From positions 124,001-188,000 of the forward strand of contig JAQWNF010000009.1 in assembly GCA_029246415.1 (NCBI GenBank): a stretch of DNA of 64,000 nt. Direction: 5' to 3'. This DNA is from Glaciecola sp. (GTDB taxonomy: Bacteria > Pseudomonadota > Gammaproteobacteria > Enterobacterales > Alteromonadaceae). The notes under the pieces are model-generated. The model searched no databases, was not told the origin of the DNA, and was given only the letters and a program-made list of their open reading frames with translations. Shown in pieces: positions 43,761 through 53,469 of this stretch. The translations under genes were made by a program, and so were the position numbers. The number at the start of each line of letters is the position of its first letter. The stretch's first letter is position 1.

Positions 43761-44468
43761 TTATTTTAAATGTCTGCCGCCGTCTAAATGCATAGTCTGG
43801 CCGGTGACAAAGTCACAGTCGAACAAATAATTCATCGCCTTAACGGCTTCTTGAGCGCCGGGGCAAATTTGTAATAACGACTTTTGTAATGATTTGGCTT
43901 TATATGCATCCGAATCATGTTCATTAAACATTAATAACGCTGGTGCAATACTATTTACCTTAACATCAGGCGCTAATAGGGTCGCAAAAGACAGCGTAAG
44001 ATTATGTAATGCAGCTTTACTTGCAGCATACGCAATATGTTTTTTACTGCCTGTATCCTGCACATAATCAGTCATGTGGATAATATCAGCGACACCATCA
44101 AAAGCGAGTAATTTTTGTTGTAACGCGAGGTTTATTTCATAAGGTGCTTGGGCGTGGACTTGCATCATTTTTTGCATTAATTGTGCGTAATTATCAGTTC
44201 CTGCTTCTTTATCCCAGTCAGAAGCATTATGAATAATTGCACGTAACGCGTCATAGTCAGTATTGATCAGTTGACATAAACGTGTAATGTCATCTGCTTG
44301 AGCAAAGTCACATTGGATCATACGCGCACCTTGAGCGGCGAGTAAATCCACTTGAGGTTTATGCGTCCGATAGGTAATGATAAGTGTCTCGCCTTGTGCA
44401 ATCAATGCTTCGGCCATGGCTAAGCCGAGTCGTTGTGCTCCACCGGTAATTAGTATTGCTGCGCTCAA
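43761..44468 (-). CDS. folM: Dihydromonapterin reductase FolM
   Basis: This 235-residue short-chain dehydrogenase has the cofactor motif TGGAQRLGLAMAEAL at the N-terminus, NAS in IIHNASDW, catalytic YAASKAAL and VNSIAPALL. The TGGAQRLG form and the divergent position next to folE identify FolM, which makes tetrahydromonapterin and has weak dihydrofolate reductase activity. A generic pteridine or short-chain reductase is the alternative. The 170-base gap to folE holds both promoters. Confidence 0.88.
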   Translation of the reverse strand: MSAAILITGGAQRLGLAMAEALIAQGETLIITYRTHKPQVDLLAAQGARMIQCDFAQADDITRLCQLINTDYDALRAIIHNASDWDKEAGTDNYAQLMQKMMQVHAQAPYEINLALQQKLLAFDGVADIIHMTDYVQDTGSKKHIAYAASKAALHNLTLSFATLLAPDVKVNSIAPALLMFNEHDSDAYKAKSLQKSLLQICPGAQEAVKAMNYLFDCDFVTGQTMHLDGGRHLK

Positions 44469-44638
44469 AATGGTATCCTTATACAGAAATAAGAGTAAAA
44501 TATGGTTCTAAAAACAGAAGATTATTAGTAGTTTACCTAATTAAAAAGACTAACGCGTTAAATTATATAGATTTTTTTAATCCTAAATCGGATGTTGTAC
44601 CGTATATAATCACACACTTTAAAATGATGGATTGACTT

Positions 44639-45325
44639 ATGTTAGCAAAAGAAGCAGTTATCGTGCGCACCGCCTTGGAGCCTGCGATCACCAAAGAAGC
44701 TGCGCTTGTTCGTACTGCCCTCATTCAGCAAGGGCTTGAAACCCCAATGAAAGAAAACGGCTTAACGGACGATGAAAAACGCAGTAAGATCCAACGCGCG
44801 ATGAATGACGTAATGGATGCACTCGGTTTGGATTTGGACGATGATAGCCTGTGCGATACTCCACGCCGCATTGCTAAGATGTATGTCGATGAGATTTTTT
44901 CGGGTTTAGATTATCGTAAATTTCCTAAAATCACCCAAATCGAAAACAAAATGAAGATTGAACAACCCGTTCAAGTATCAGATGTTTCGTTGACGAGTAC
45001 GTGCGAGCACCATTTTGTTACTATTGATGGCACTGCTTCCGTTTCTTATATTCCAAAACAAACAGTCATTGGTTTGTCCAAAATCAATCGCTTGGTTGCG
45101 TTTTTTGCGCAGCGCCCGCAAGTGCAAGAGCGTTTAACGCAACAGATTATGGTGGCGTTACAAGCATTGACTGGCACCGAAGATGTTGCGGTTAGTATTA
45201 ATGCGACGCATTATTGTGTCAAAGCTCGCGGTATTCGTGATAGTAAGTCATACACTAAAACTTCGTCACTAGGTGGTGTGTTTAGTCGTGACGCTGATAT
45301 GCGTAAAGAGTTTTTCGCACAGTAA
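44639..45325 (+). CDS. folE: GTP cyclohydrolase I
   Basis: This 228-residue enzyme makes dihydroneopterin triphosphate, the first step to folate and monapterin. The core matches E. coli closely: [35 protein letters not shown] (zinc Cys and His), [24 protein letters not shown] and [13 protein letters not shown]. The N-terminus carries a 15-residue tandem repeat ([15 protein letters not shown] then [15 protein letters not shown]) not expected in the family. It is divergent from folM and followed by a strong terminator. Confidence 0.97.
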   Translation: MLAKEAVIVRTALEPAITKEAALVRTALIQQGLETPMKENGLTDDEKRSKIQRAMNDVMDALGLDLDDDSLCDTPRRIAKMYVDEIFSGLDYRKFPKITQIENKMKIEQPVQVSDVSLTSTCEHHFVTIDGTASVSYIPKQTVIGLSKINRLVAFFAQRPQVQERLTQQIMVALQALTGTEDVAVSINATHYCVKARGIRDSKSYTKTSSLGGVFSRDADMRKEFFAQ

Positions 45326-45342
45326 TTATTTCACTTATTCTG

Positions 45343-45376
45343 AGCCCAAGTGATTATTGTTACTTGGGCTTTTTTA
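45343..45376 (+). terminator. folE terminator
   Basis: The stem AGCCCAAGT / ACTTGGGCT (45343-45351 with 45362-45370, 10-base loop) is followed by a run of T residues, 18 bases after the folE stop. Confidence 0.85.
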
Positions 45377-45434
45377 TTTGTGCCTACATTGCACGTTTAA
45401 TTGTAATTTGAGTACACTCATAAAGGAACTATGT

Positions 45435-45971
45435 ATGACCATTCGCTTTATCAAAACCCTATCTTTGTGCAGCGTGCTTAGTGCGCTATTCATCTTAAGC
45501 GCTTGTACTAGTATTCCGCCAGGCGTAACTCCAGTGAGTGATTTTGATAAATCACGCTATTTGGGAACTTGGTATGAAATAGCACGTTTAGACCATCCTT
45601 TTGAACGTGGGCTAGAGCAAATTTCCGCAACTTATTCGGTACGTGATGATGGTGGCATCGATGTGCTCAATCAAGGCTTCGAAGTGGCTAGCGGAGAGTG
45701 GAGTACAGCAAATGGTAAAGCCTATTTTGTGGGAGATGATACGGTAGGGCATTTGAAAGTATCTTTCTTTGGCCCTTTTTATGCCAGCTATGTGATTGCA
45801 CAGTTAGACGAGGACTATCAGTATGCGCTAGTGACTGGACCCGATACGGATTACTTGTGGATCTTATCCCGCAACAAGGTTCTTGATCCTAGCATTATTG
45901 ACAAACTACTCAATTTCGCAGAAAGTAAAGGCTACGATACTGGCGCGATGATCTATGTAAAGCATGATTAA
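45435..45971 (+). CDS. blc: Outer-membrane lipocalin lipoprotein (Blc-like)
   Basis: This 178-residue lipoprotein has a signal peptide with lipobox LSAC (acylated Cys near residue 24) and the bacterial lipocalin motifs FDKSRYLGTWYEIARLDHPFERG, ISATYSV, and the C-terminal YQYALVTGPDTDYLWILSR. Blc-type lipocalins sit in the outer membrane and bind lysophospholipids or fatty acids. The start at 45435 is set by AAAGGAAC at 45422-45429; the longer in-frame ORF runs back through the folE terminator. Confidence 0.92.
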   Translation: MTIRFIKTLSLCSVLSALFILSACTSIPPGVTPVSDFDKSRYLGTWYEIARLDHPFERGLEQISATYSVRDDGGIDVLNQGFEVASGEWSTANGKAYFVGDDTVGHLKVSFFGPFYASYVIAQLDEDYQYALVTGPDTDYLWILSRNKVLDPSIIDKLLNFAESKGYDTGAMIYVKHD

Positions 45972-46068
45972 TTTTTAATGTGTGTAATAATTTCAACACA
46001 ATAAAGGTCTACTATAATATAGCGAGTAGCGGCAAGCCAATGAACAAAAATAAGGATTTTTTGAAGTA

Positions 46069-46575
46069 ATGCTTAGTAGTCATAGTGAAGTGATCGATCA
46101 ATCTATCGTGTTATTACAGTCGTTAAACGACTATGAATATCAAGACGTCTGTCTGCCTTTGTTTAGTGTTTCTATTGGTCAGCATATGCGTCATATCGTT
46201 GATCATTTTTCCAGTCTGATGCGGGGTATGGATAGCCAACATGTCGATTACAATTATCGTTCTCGTCAAAGTGATACTGAAACGTCATTACTGATTGCAA
46301 TTAGTCAGTTACAACAAATCAAAGCTTGGGTGCTCTGTTTGACAGAGGCACAGCTTGATAAACCCTTAAACGTCATTAGTGATATCAATGTCCAGTCTAG
46401 CCATCCTGGCACGGTACAATCTTCCATTGCTCGCGAACTAGTATTTTGCGTGTCGCATGCGATTCATCACTATGCACTAGTTAAAATCATTCGCCAACTG
46501 CAAGGCGCCCAAGTCGATGTGAACTTTGGTGTCGCACCCGCCACAATAGCTTATCAACAGTCATTACAAAACTAA
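46069..46575 (+). CDS. DinB-like four-helix protein
   Basis: This 168-residue protein resembles DinB/YfiT-like metal-binding four-helix bundles. Putative metal His residues appear in SIGQHMRHIVDHF (about 36-48) and CVSHAIHHYALVKI (about 127-140). The family includes thiol-dependent transferases, but substrate and role here are unknown. No operon partner is evident; the gaps on both sides are about 100 bases. Confidence 0.7.
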   Translation: MLSSHSEVIDQSIVLLQSLNDYEYQDVCLPLFSVSIGQHMRHIVDHFSSLMRGMDSQHVDYNYRSRQSDTETSLLIAISQLQQIKAWVLCLTEAQLDKPLNVISDINVQSSHPGTVQSSIARELVFCVSHAIHHYALVKIIRQLQGAQVDVNFGVAPATIAYQQSLQN

Positions 46576-46674
46576 TCCTGAATCGCCCATTAACCATTCC
46601 TTGATTGCTGTGATATAATCCTTGTTTATTTTGTGGGTATGCTTTGCCCATCTTTTTATGAGTGAAACCTCAAC

Positions 46675-47238
46675 ATGTCTTTAGAAAAACATCTTCTTGA
46701 ACGCGCTAATCATCAATGTGAATTATGCACGGCAACTGATCGCCTAACCCCTTATGCCATTGAATATTCGCCCGACACCACTGCAAATTGCGCGGTTTTA
46801 TTATGTGGTAATTGCCATGACCAAATCGAAGGTGAAGTAGAGTTAGATATAAATCATTGGCGTTGTCTTAACGATAGTATGTGGTCGCAAACATCTGCGG
46901 TACAAGTGATGGCGTATCGTATGCTGGGTCGAGTGAGTAGTGAGAGCTGGGCGCAAGATAGTATGGATATGCTGTATCTTGAAGATGAAGTTAAGCAGTG
47001 GGCTGAAGCGGGCATGGTAAGTAATGACGAACCTACCCTAGATGTGAATGGTGTGGCATTAAAAGCGGGCGATAGTGTCACTATTATCAAAGATCTCGAT
47101 GTAAAAGGTGCAGGCTTCACTGCTAAGCGCGGTACACCAGTTCGCAATATCGGCTTATCAGACAATCCTTTGCATATCGAAGGTAGAGTAAATGGTCAAC
47201 GTATTGTGATCATTGCCGCATATACTAAAAAGAATTAA
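46675..47238 (+). CDS. PhnA/YjdM-like zinc-ribbon protein
   Basis: This 187-residue protein has an N-terminal zinc ribbon (CELCTATDRL and CAVLLCGNCHDQI) and a C-terminal PhnA domain (about 115-185; DSVTIIKDLDVKGAGFTAKRGTPVRNI, IEGRVNGQRIVI). The family was named for phosphonate utilisation but is not a phosphonoacetate hydrolase in most bacteria, and no phn genes are nearby. The function is therefore left open. It stands alone between the DinB-like and DUF2780 genes. Confidence 0.85.
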   Translation: MSLEKHLLERANHQCELCTATDRLTPYAIEYSPDTTANCAVLLCGNCHDQIEGEVELDINHWRCLNDSMWSQTSAVQVMAYRMLGRVSSESWAQDSMDMLYLEDEVKQWAEAGMVSNDEPTLDVNGVALKAGDSVTIIKDLDVKGAGFTAKRGTPVRNIGLSDNPLHIEGRVNGQRIVIIAAYTKKN

Positions 47239-47318
47239 TCTTTCATAAAATAATCCTACAACTGGTAGTTTTTCATCTATAGTTCGTCTGAATGATTAAT
47301 TTTTAAAGGACTATTATC

Positions 47319-47900
47319 ATGAAAATACTACCTATTGTTGTCGTATCTTGCACACTGCTTTGCACCTCATTTTATAGCTCACATACACACGCTGAGGGCT
47401 GGTGGGATAGCGTTAAGAATATGTTAGGTATGGGCTCTGAATCCGCACCGACACAAGTCACAGATGTAAAGCAAATGGCTACGGATGCACTTCCTTCAGC
47501 CGCAGGTCTACTGTCATCTTTAACAGATAATCTTGGCGTGTCCACCGAACAAGCTTCTGGTGGAATGGGCGCGATTTTAAATTATGCGAAACAAAATATC
47601 TCGAGTGAAAAGTTCTCGCAACTTTCTACTGCAATCCCAGGTGTCGATAGCTTACTTAGTGCTGTTCCAGCGGTAGCGACAGTATCCGAAGGTGGTCTAG
47701 GTGGCTTAATGAATAAAGCCGCAGAGTATAGTGACTCGATAAAAAGCATCAATGATCTTAAAAATCAGTTTGACTCATTGGGTTTAGACAGTGGCATGGT
47801 CATGAAGTACGTAGCACAAGCTCAGCAGTACTTGGATACGCCGCAAGGGCAAGAAGCAAAAACGATGTTAACTGACGCATTTTCAAAGTGGGTTGGTTAA
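47319..47900 (+). CDS. DUF2780 secreted protein
   Basis: This 193-residue exported protein has a signal peptide (about 1-25, ending HTHA) and matches DUF2780 (VcgC/VcgE-like): GWWDSVKNMLGMG, LLSSLTDNLGVSTEQASGGMGAIL and GLDSGMVMKYVAQAQQYL. Proteins of this family are periplasmic or outer-membrane associated and of unknown function. AAAGGA precedes the ATG. It is convergent with the ornithine-lipid synthase, with 40 bases between stops. Confidence 0.83.
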   Translation: MKILPIVVVSCTLLCTSFYSSHTHAEGWWDSVKNMLGMGSESAPTQVTDVKQMATDALPSAAGLLSSLTDNLGVSTEQASGGMGAILNYAKQNISSEKFSQLSTAIPGVDSLLSAVPAVATVSEGGLGGLMNKAAEYSDSIKSINDLKNQFDSLGLDSGMVMKYVAQAQQYLDTPQGQEAKTMLTDAFSKWVG

Positions 47901-47940
47901 AAGAGGGGGGGCTAAACACCCCATTACTGACATCGAATAG

Positions 47941-49680
47941 TTAAAGTGTACGACCTAAAAAGCGTTTCTGCATTCTTGCAGGAACGTTTTCCATATTCAC
48001 ACTTAATAATAATCCCGGCGTATGATTAAAACTGGTATCAATCCCTAACGCATGAAAATCAGCACCGAGTTTTTGGTATTGTTTAGCGAGCACGGGTAAA
48101 TCCTTTCCATCTGGCTCGATTGCATGCAAGTAAGTGTTTACATACTTGTTTAATCCACTTTGCACAGTACTGGCTTGCGATAATGCAAAAGCGGCTAATT
48201 GTGGATGCAAATCAAGTTCAAAATGATGACGTGGCTGCACATGCTCTGGTGCATTGACTAACCCCTTTTCAATAATACTCACGCTTTGCGGAGCATATAG
48301 TTTACTGATAGAGACAGTACCATACAGAATACGATATTGCGGAAACGCGTTCATGAACTCGCCAATACCACGCCACAACATAAACAATCCCTGTGGGGAA
48401 CGTTGATACTTAGGGATAATGAACGACCGTCCCATTTCCAAACAAGGTTGTCGTTGGTTAATAAACTCAGGAGCAAACTCAAACATGTTATGTAAATATA
48501 ATCCGTCCAAACCATCTGCTGCGATGAGCTCATCCGTGCGACCCATACGATACGCACCTATTATATGTGGTAATTCTTGTGTATCTTCAGGAGTTCTTAC
48601 TACATAGAGGTGAGTATAAGTCGCATCAAAGTCATCCGTATCTCGCTGTGCGCCTGAACCTTCATTATGCATTCTAAACACGAGCTCACGTAAGCGTGCA
48701 ATTTCATCTACTATTGCGGGTGTTTGGGCTTGCATCGACCAGTACACAGCAAACTCGCCAACAGTCACTAAGCATTGCTGTGCAGGTAAATCGGATAATT
48801 CTTGGAGTAAGGTTGTGACTTCAATTTCTGGTGCAAGAGGTGCCATGGAGGATGCAGGCGCATCTGCAGGCCAAGTGTAATGCCATCGACTATCCACTGC
48901 ATAACTCAAACTGCGGGCAAAATCAGCGCCAGTTTGTGCCGGTAAATGATTAGGTAAAGTAATGCATTGGGTGTGATCAATATGGATAGAGCGATGTTGA
49001 TTGGCTAGCAGCTCGCGAGCTAACAGCAGCATGCGTAAACGATAATAAATACGTCCTAAAGTATAAAAGAACGGACGATTAAATCCTTGGACAAACACCC
49101 CTACAAATTTACCGTCGGCGTCTTTGCTAAGGCGATAGACCAGTTTGTTCCATTGGTGTTCAACGATATCTTGATGGACTGTTTGGTAATATGACACCCT
49201 TCCTGCAGGAAAAATAAGTAATGGATGCCCAGCTTTAACATGAGCAATGGCTTGACGAATACTCGGCGCGTTTTTCGGATCATTCGGTGATAGGGGGTTG
49301 GTAAAGATAAAAAAGTCTTCAAGCTCTTTGAATACCTTCAAGCCATAGTTAGCAAAGACTTTAATATCAGGGCGTTTTTTGCTAATAGTACGGGCAAGGA
49401 TGAGTCCTTCAATGCCGCCAAAAGGGTGATTACTGGCAATCACAACTGGGCCTGTTTCAGGAATTTGGGCTAGTAGCGAGTCTTCGTTACTGACTGTAAT
49501 ATTCTGAATGGTAAGTAATTTGTCGACAAAGGCTTCTTTGGATAATCCTTGCATCTGATGTGTTTGATACAAGGTGTTCATTTTACTAATGCCTAAAAGG
49601 TGATCTACGATAGGTAAAAGTATTCGCTGAAATAAGTTTGGCTGAGGGAAAAAATTAAGCAGACTGATTTTCGCTGACAT
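47941..49680 (-). CDS. olsF: Bifunctional ornithine-lipid synthase, OlsF-like
   Basis: This 579-residue protein combines an N-terminal lysophospholipid-type acyltransferase (about 60-280; catalytic SNHPFGGIEG with H-x4-D variant, and FPAGRVS) with a C-terminal GNAT/OlsB-like N-acyltransferase (about 300-500; LRELVFR, GAYRMG, EMGRSFI, YRILYGTVSISKLY). This layout is that of OlsF of Serratia proteamaculans, which makes ornithine lipids alone by N- then O-acylation. Ornithine lipids replace phospholipids under phosphate limitation. The domains are clear; the amino-acid headgroup is inferred. Confidence 0.85.
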   Translation of the reverse strand: MSAKISLLNFFPQPNLFQRILLPIVDHLLGISKMNTLYQTHQMQGLSKEAFVDKLLTIQNITVSNEDSLLAQIPETGPVVIASNHPFGGIEGLILARTISKKRPDIKVFANYGLKVFKELEDFFIFTNPLSPNDPKNAPSIRQAIAHVKAGHPLLIFPAGRVSYYQTVHQDIVEHQWNKLVYRLSKDADGKFVGVFVQGFNRPFFYTLGRIYYRLRMLLLARELLANQHRSIHIDHTQCITLPNHLPAQTGADFARSLSYAVDSRWHYTWPADAPASSMAPLAPEIEVTTLLQELSDLPAQQCLVTVGEFAVYWSMQAQTPAIVDEIARLRELVFRMHNEGSGAQRDTDDFDATYTHLYVVRTPEDTQELPHIIGAYRMGRTDELIAADGLDGLYLHNMFEFAPEFINQRQPCLEMGRSFIIPKYQRSPQGLFMLWRGIGEFMNAFPQYRILYGTVSISKLYAPQSVSIIEKGLVNAPEHVQPRHHFELDLHPQLAAFALSQASTVQSGLNKYVNTYLHAIEPDGKDLPVLAKQYQKLGADFHALGIDTSFNHTPGLLLSVNMENVPARMQKRFLGRTL

Positions 49681-49863
49681 GCAACTGAACTTCCTGTGTC
49701 AAATATGCGTTGGAGATAATAAACCTGCTCTACCATAAAGCATATCTATTTAGATTGGCAACCCTTGAGTCGTGATCATTGCGTAATAATTAATGAAATC
49801 AGGGGCAAATTTGCTGTGATTAAGGCATAATATAGTCGATTAATTTACCGAGAGTGACTCAAC

Positions 49864-50895
49864 ATGCAAACCCTAACATTAACCACCCCTGATGATTGGC
49901 ATTTACATTTTCGTGATGGCGAGATGCTATCCGAGACCGTTCCTGCAACAGCACGTTGTTTCCGTCGGGCGATTGCAATGCCTAATTTAGTCCCTCCGGT
50001 CACGACAACCGAACAAGCGATAGCTTATCGTGAGCGTATTTTAGCGCACGCGACTGATTTTCCAGACTTTGAACCATTGGTCACATTATTTTTAACTAAC
50101 ACCACGAGTGCAGAAGATATTCGCCAAGCGAAAGCTGCTGGTGTGGTTGCCGCTAAATTATATCCTGCCGGTGCCACCACCAATTCTGATGCGGCTGTAA
50201 AAGGGGTAGAAGCCTTGTATCCGATCTTTGAGGTGATGCAAGAAGTAGGTATGTTGTTATTGATTCATGGTGAAGTAACCCAAGCGCAAATTGATATCTT
50301 TGACCGCGAAGCAGAGTTCATCGAGCAGCATTTACAGCACATTGTGGCAGCGTTTCCAGGCTTAAAGATTGTCTTTGAGCATATTACGACCAAAGATGCG
50401 GTCGATTTTGTATTGGCAGCTTCTGAAAATGTGGCAGCGACTATCACACCCCAACATCTGTTATTAAACCGTAATGACTTATTAGTTGGTGGGGTAAAAC
50501 CGCATAATTATTGTTTACCTGTGCTAAAACGTAACACGCATCAACAAGCATTGCGTGCGGTGGTTGCCTCTGGTTCGTCTAAGTTTTTCTTAGGAACGGA
50601 TTCGGCGCCACACGAAAAACATAAAAAAGAATCGGCCTGCGGGTGTGCCGGTTGTTATAGCGCATGGAGTGCGATTGAATTGTATGCCCAAGTATTTGAC
50701 GAGTTGGGTGCATTAGATAAATTAGAAGGCTTTGCCTCTCAATTTGGCCCTGACTTTTATGGGTTACCAAGAAATACAACTACGATTACTTTGCAACGCC
50801 AAGAATGGACTATTCCAGAGCAAATCGCACTGTCAACTGGGGATGATATTGTCCCATTTTTCGCCGGACAGGCGATAGCGTGGCAACTAGTATAA
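49864..50895 (+). CDS. pyrC: Dihydroorotase
   Basis: This 343-residue zinc amidohydrolase closes carbamoyl-aspartate to dihydroorotate in pyrimidine synthesis. Metal-site motifs are [11 protein letters not shown] near the N-terminus, [14 protein letters not shown] (carboxylated Lys), LIHGEV, FEHITT and LGTDSAPH. The length and sequence are those of the gammaproteobacterial PyrC type. Its TAA overlaps the dbpA ATG (TAATG, 50893-50897), implying translational coupling. Confidence 0.98.
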   Translation: MQTLTLTTPDDWHLHFRDGEMLSETVPATARCFRRAIAMPNLVPPVTTTEQAIAYRERILAHATDFPDFEPLVTLFLTNTTSAEDIRQAKAAGVVAAKLYPAGATTNSDAAVKGVEALYPIFEVMQEVGMLLLIHGEVTQAQIDIFDREAEFIEQHLQHIVAAFPGLKIVFEHITTKDAVDFVLAASENVAATITPQHLLLNRNDLLVGGVKPHNYCLPVLKRNTHQQALRAVVASGSSKFFLGTDSAPHEKHKKESACGCAGCYSAWSAIELYAQVFDELGALDKLEGFASQFGPDFYGLPRNTTTITLQRQEWTIPEQIALSTGDDIVPFFAGQAIAWQLV

Positions 50896-52268
50896 TGACT
50901 GATTTTACAACTTTTAATTTACGCCCTGAGCTGATCCAATCAGTAACAGAGCTTGGCTATACACAACTGACTGACATACAAACGGCGACATTGCCGGTGG
51001 TGTTATCAGGTGAAGACGTCTTAGCACAAGCCAAAACGGGTAGTGGTAAAACCGCTGCATTCGGCTTGGGGATCTTACAAAGTTTAGATGAAAAGCGTAC
51101 CTATACGCATGCGTTAGTGCTCTGTCCGACTAGAGAGTTAGCAGATCAGGTTGCTGAGCAATTGCGTTTATTAGCCCGCCGCATGGATAACGTAAAGATC
51201 ACTACCTTGTGTGGTGGTATTCCAATGAATGGTCAGATCGCGACGCTACGCCATCCACCACACATTATTGTAGGTACACCTGGCCGCGTAATGGATCACA
51301 TGCTCAATCATCGTGTCAAATTACACAATCTAAAACAATTCGTGCTTGATGAAGCCGATCGCATGTTAGATATGGGCTTTTATGATGAGCTGGAAGTCAT
51401 TTTTAAACACTTACCTAAAGTGCGTCAAACATTAATGTTTTCTGCGACATACCCAGATACGATTGCGCAGATCTCTGATGTTGTGCAAAAAGCACCGCAG
51501 CGAATTGAAACCCAATCTCTGCATAGTGATACTAAGATCCAACAGATTGCCTATAAAGTATCTGATGAGCACCGCGATCAAGCTGTTGCGGCGATTATTA
51601 CGCATTATCAGGCCAAGGCCGCGATTGTGTTTTGTCACACCAAAATTCAAACGTTTGAGCTGACTGAGTATTTACAACAAAAAGATATCTCAGCCGTTGC
51701 CCTAAATGGTGATTTGGAACAACGCGAGCGTACTCAAGTCTTAACGCGTTTTGCCCATAAATCAGCCTTGGTATTGGTTGCAACAGATGTTGCTGCACGT
51801 GGACTAGACATTGATGCGGTCGATTTGGTCATCAACTATACGGTAAGTGACGAGCCAGATGTATATGTACATCGGATTGGTCGTACTGGTCGAGCGGATG
51901 CCGAGGGGTTAGCCGTGACATTGGTAAGTGATAATGAAATGTCTGCATTACGCGACATCGAAGCCCATGCACAAGTCGTGCTTAAACCTAAAGGGATCGA
52001 AAGCGTTCGTTTTCACGCTAACCGAATTATTCAACCTGAATATGTAACTTTAAGCATTGATGGTGGTAAACGCCAAAAGCTGCGTCCTGGTGATATCTTA
52101 GGTTCATTAACCAAAGAAGCCGGTATTGATGGCGACGATATTGGTAAGATTAATGTCACCAATCAAGTCTCGTTTATTGCAGTGAAGTTACGTAGCGTAA
52201 AACGTGCAATGGCACAATTTCGCGAAGGCAAGATTAAAGGCAAGAAATTTAGAGCAAGGCGCTGCTAG
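50895..52268 (+). CDS. dbpA: ATP-dependent RNA helicase DbpA
   Basis: This 457-residue DEAD-box helicase acts in 50S assembly near 23S helix 92. Motifs in order: Q motif (TDIQ), AKTGSGKTAAF, PTRELADQ, GTPGR, DEAD in VLDEADRMLDMG, SAT, VATDVAARGLDID and HRIGRTGR. The C-terminal RNA-binding domain (about 385-457, KLRPGDILGSLTKEAGIDG, IGKINV) identifies DbpA. The start was placed at 50895 (MTDFTTFNL), overlapping the pyrC stop; an earlier in-frame codon lies within pyrC. Confidence 0.95.
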   Translation: MTDFTTFNLRPELIQSVTELGYTQLTDIQTATLPVVLSGEDVLAQAKTGSGKTAAFGLGILQSLDEKRTYTHALVLCPTRELADQVAEQLRLLARRMDNVKITTLCGGIPMNGQIATLRHPPHIIVGTPGRVMDHMLNHRVKLHNLKQFVLDEADRMLDMGFYDELEVIFKHLPKVRQTLMFSATYPDTIAQISDVVQKAPQRIETQSLHSDTKIQQIAYKVSDEHRDQAVAAIITHYQAKAAIVFCHTKIQTFELTEYLQQKDISAVALNGDLEQRERTQVLTRFAHKSALVLVATDVAARGLDIDAVDLVINYTVSDEPDVYVHRIGRTGRADAEGLAVTLVSDNEMSALRDIEAHAQVVLKPKGIESVRFHANRIIQPEYVTLSIDGGKRQKLRPGDILGSLTKEAGIDGDDIGKINVTNQVSFIAVKLRSVKRAMAQFREGKIKGKKFRARRC

Positions 52269-52337
52269 GTACTTTGTTTTGCAATATGGGTTATAGTGAA
52301 TTATTGTTTGGAGATAGAATAATAACAAGGACACACT

Positions 52338-52751
52338 ATGACCCCTACACACATTGTTTTTTTACATTACATTGTCCTAATTTTAGTTAGTTTATTAGCC
52401 CTAGCGGGTTATCGAACTTATCTGGGATTGACTGGCCACAATAAAAACTTAAAATTTGCTGCAGACGGTTCTGATGTGCCTGCTTTTGGATACCGTTTAA
52501 CTCGGGTACACGCTAATGCCGTTGAGTGTTTTCCGTTTATTGGTGGCCTGTTAATTTATGCTATCGCAACAGACGCTACAGATATTACCAACGGATTAGC
52601 TTATGTGCTGTTTGCAGCGCGGCTAGCACAATCCATAATTTTGCTCATTTCAACTAGCCCATTGGCTATCCAATTGCGTTTTATTGCCTTTTTAGTCCAG
52701 TTTGGGATTTGTTGTTATTGGGCTGTCATGTTTATGTTACCGTTAATGTAA
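52338..52751 (+). CDS. MAPEG-family membrane protein
   Basis: This 137-residue protein has four hydrophobic helices and the MAPEG signature region, RLTRVHANAVECFPFIGGLLIYA (about 50-72) and ARLAQSI. The family includes membrane glutathione transferases and related proteins; the bacterial members are mostly uncharacterised. It is followed 12 bases later by an RraA-like gene with AAAGGA, so the two are probably cotranscribed. Confidence 0.85.
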   Translation: MTPTHIVFLHYIVLILVSLLALAGYRTYLGLTGHNKNLKFAADGSDVPAFGYRLTRVHANAVECFPFIGGLLIYAIATDATDITNGLAYVLFAARLAQSIILLISTSPLAIQLRFIAFLVQFGICCYWAVMFMLPLM

Positions 52752-52763
52752 AAGGACTAATTT

Positions 52764-53384
52764 ATGACTGATTCATATTATGCAGAGTACGTAAGCATAT
52801 CCACATGTGACTTAGCTGATGCATTACCACGTTCACAATTTATGGATTATCGTATACATCCATTGTGGGCAAATATGCCGCGTGTTGCTGGACGCGCCTA
52901 TACCGTAAAATGTGCGCCGGGCGACCACCTAATGGTGCATAAAGCGATTTATGATGCCCAGCCGGGTGATATCCTAGTGGTTGAAGCGGATGATCAATAT
53001 GCGGTCAGTGGCGGAAATGTGTGTGCGATTGCAAAACAAAACGGCATTGCAGGATTTATTGTTGATGGTGTAGTGCGCGATATCGATGAAGTCCAAGCAC
53101 TACAATTTCCTATTCATGCGTTAGGCGTCTGTCCTAAACCGGGCGCTAAAAAAGTATTAACTGAAGATTTACTCATAGTGAATGTTGGCGGTGTGGTGGT
53201 GCAGGCAGGGGATATTATTGTTGCGGATAATGATGGGGTGGCAGTTATCCCTGCAGACCAAGCATCACAGGCACTCGCTATTGCCCAAGCCCGTCATGCA
53301 AAAGATGCTTCTCAGACTTTATCTCAATGGCGTCAAACTCATCATGACAATGTACAAGCAATCATACACAACCTCACAAAATAA
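52764..53384 (+). CDS. RraA-like protein / HMG-type aldolase family
   Basis: This 206-residue protein has the RraA/class II aldolase-like fold motifs CDLADALPR, GRAYTVKCAPGDHLMVHKAIYDAQPGDILVVEA and IVDGVVRDIDE (the Arg-Asp that in 4-hydroxy-4-methyl-2-oxoglutarate aldolases binds substrate and metal). It is longer than RraA of E. coli (161) and has the aldolase-type C-terminal ADNDGVAVIPA. Pyruvate-type aldolase or oxaloacetate decarboxylase activity is more likely than RNase E inhibition, but this is inference. Confidence 0.82.
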   Translation: MTDSYYAEYVSISTCDLADALPRSQFMDYRIHPLWANMPRVAGRAYTVKCAPGDHLMVHKAIYDAQPGDILVVEADDQYAVSGGNVCAIAKQNGIAGFIVDGVVRDIDEVQALQFPIHALGVCPKPGAKKVLTEDLLIVNVGGVVVQAGDIIVADNDGVAVIPADQASQALAIAQARHAKDASQTLSQWRQTHHDNVQAIIHNLTK

Positions 53385-53423
53385 CCCGTCACTAACATAG
53401 CGCTTTTAGGCGATTTGCATTAT

Positions 53424-53462
53424 CCTTGTCGGCTTTATTTTTCTGTAATATTACCGACAAGG
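53424..53462 (+). promoter_or_regulatory. Inverted repeat sequestering the ABC transporter ribosome-binding site
   Basis: CCTTGTCGG (53424-53432) pairs perfectly with CCGACAAGG (53454-53462) across a 21-base loop. The right arm contains AAGG, 7 bases before the ATG at 53470, so the stem would hide the Shine-Dalgarno. No U-tract follows, so it is not a terminator. Confidence 0.5.
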
Positions 53463-53469
53463 TTACTGC

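Noticed and set aside
47901-47925. G-run/C-run hairpin between the DUF2780 and olsF genes
   Set aside because: The stem is only four G-C pairs in a G homopolymer and is not followed by a convincing T tract.
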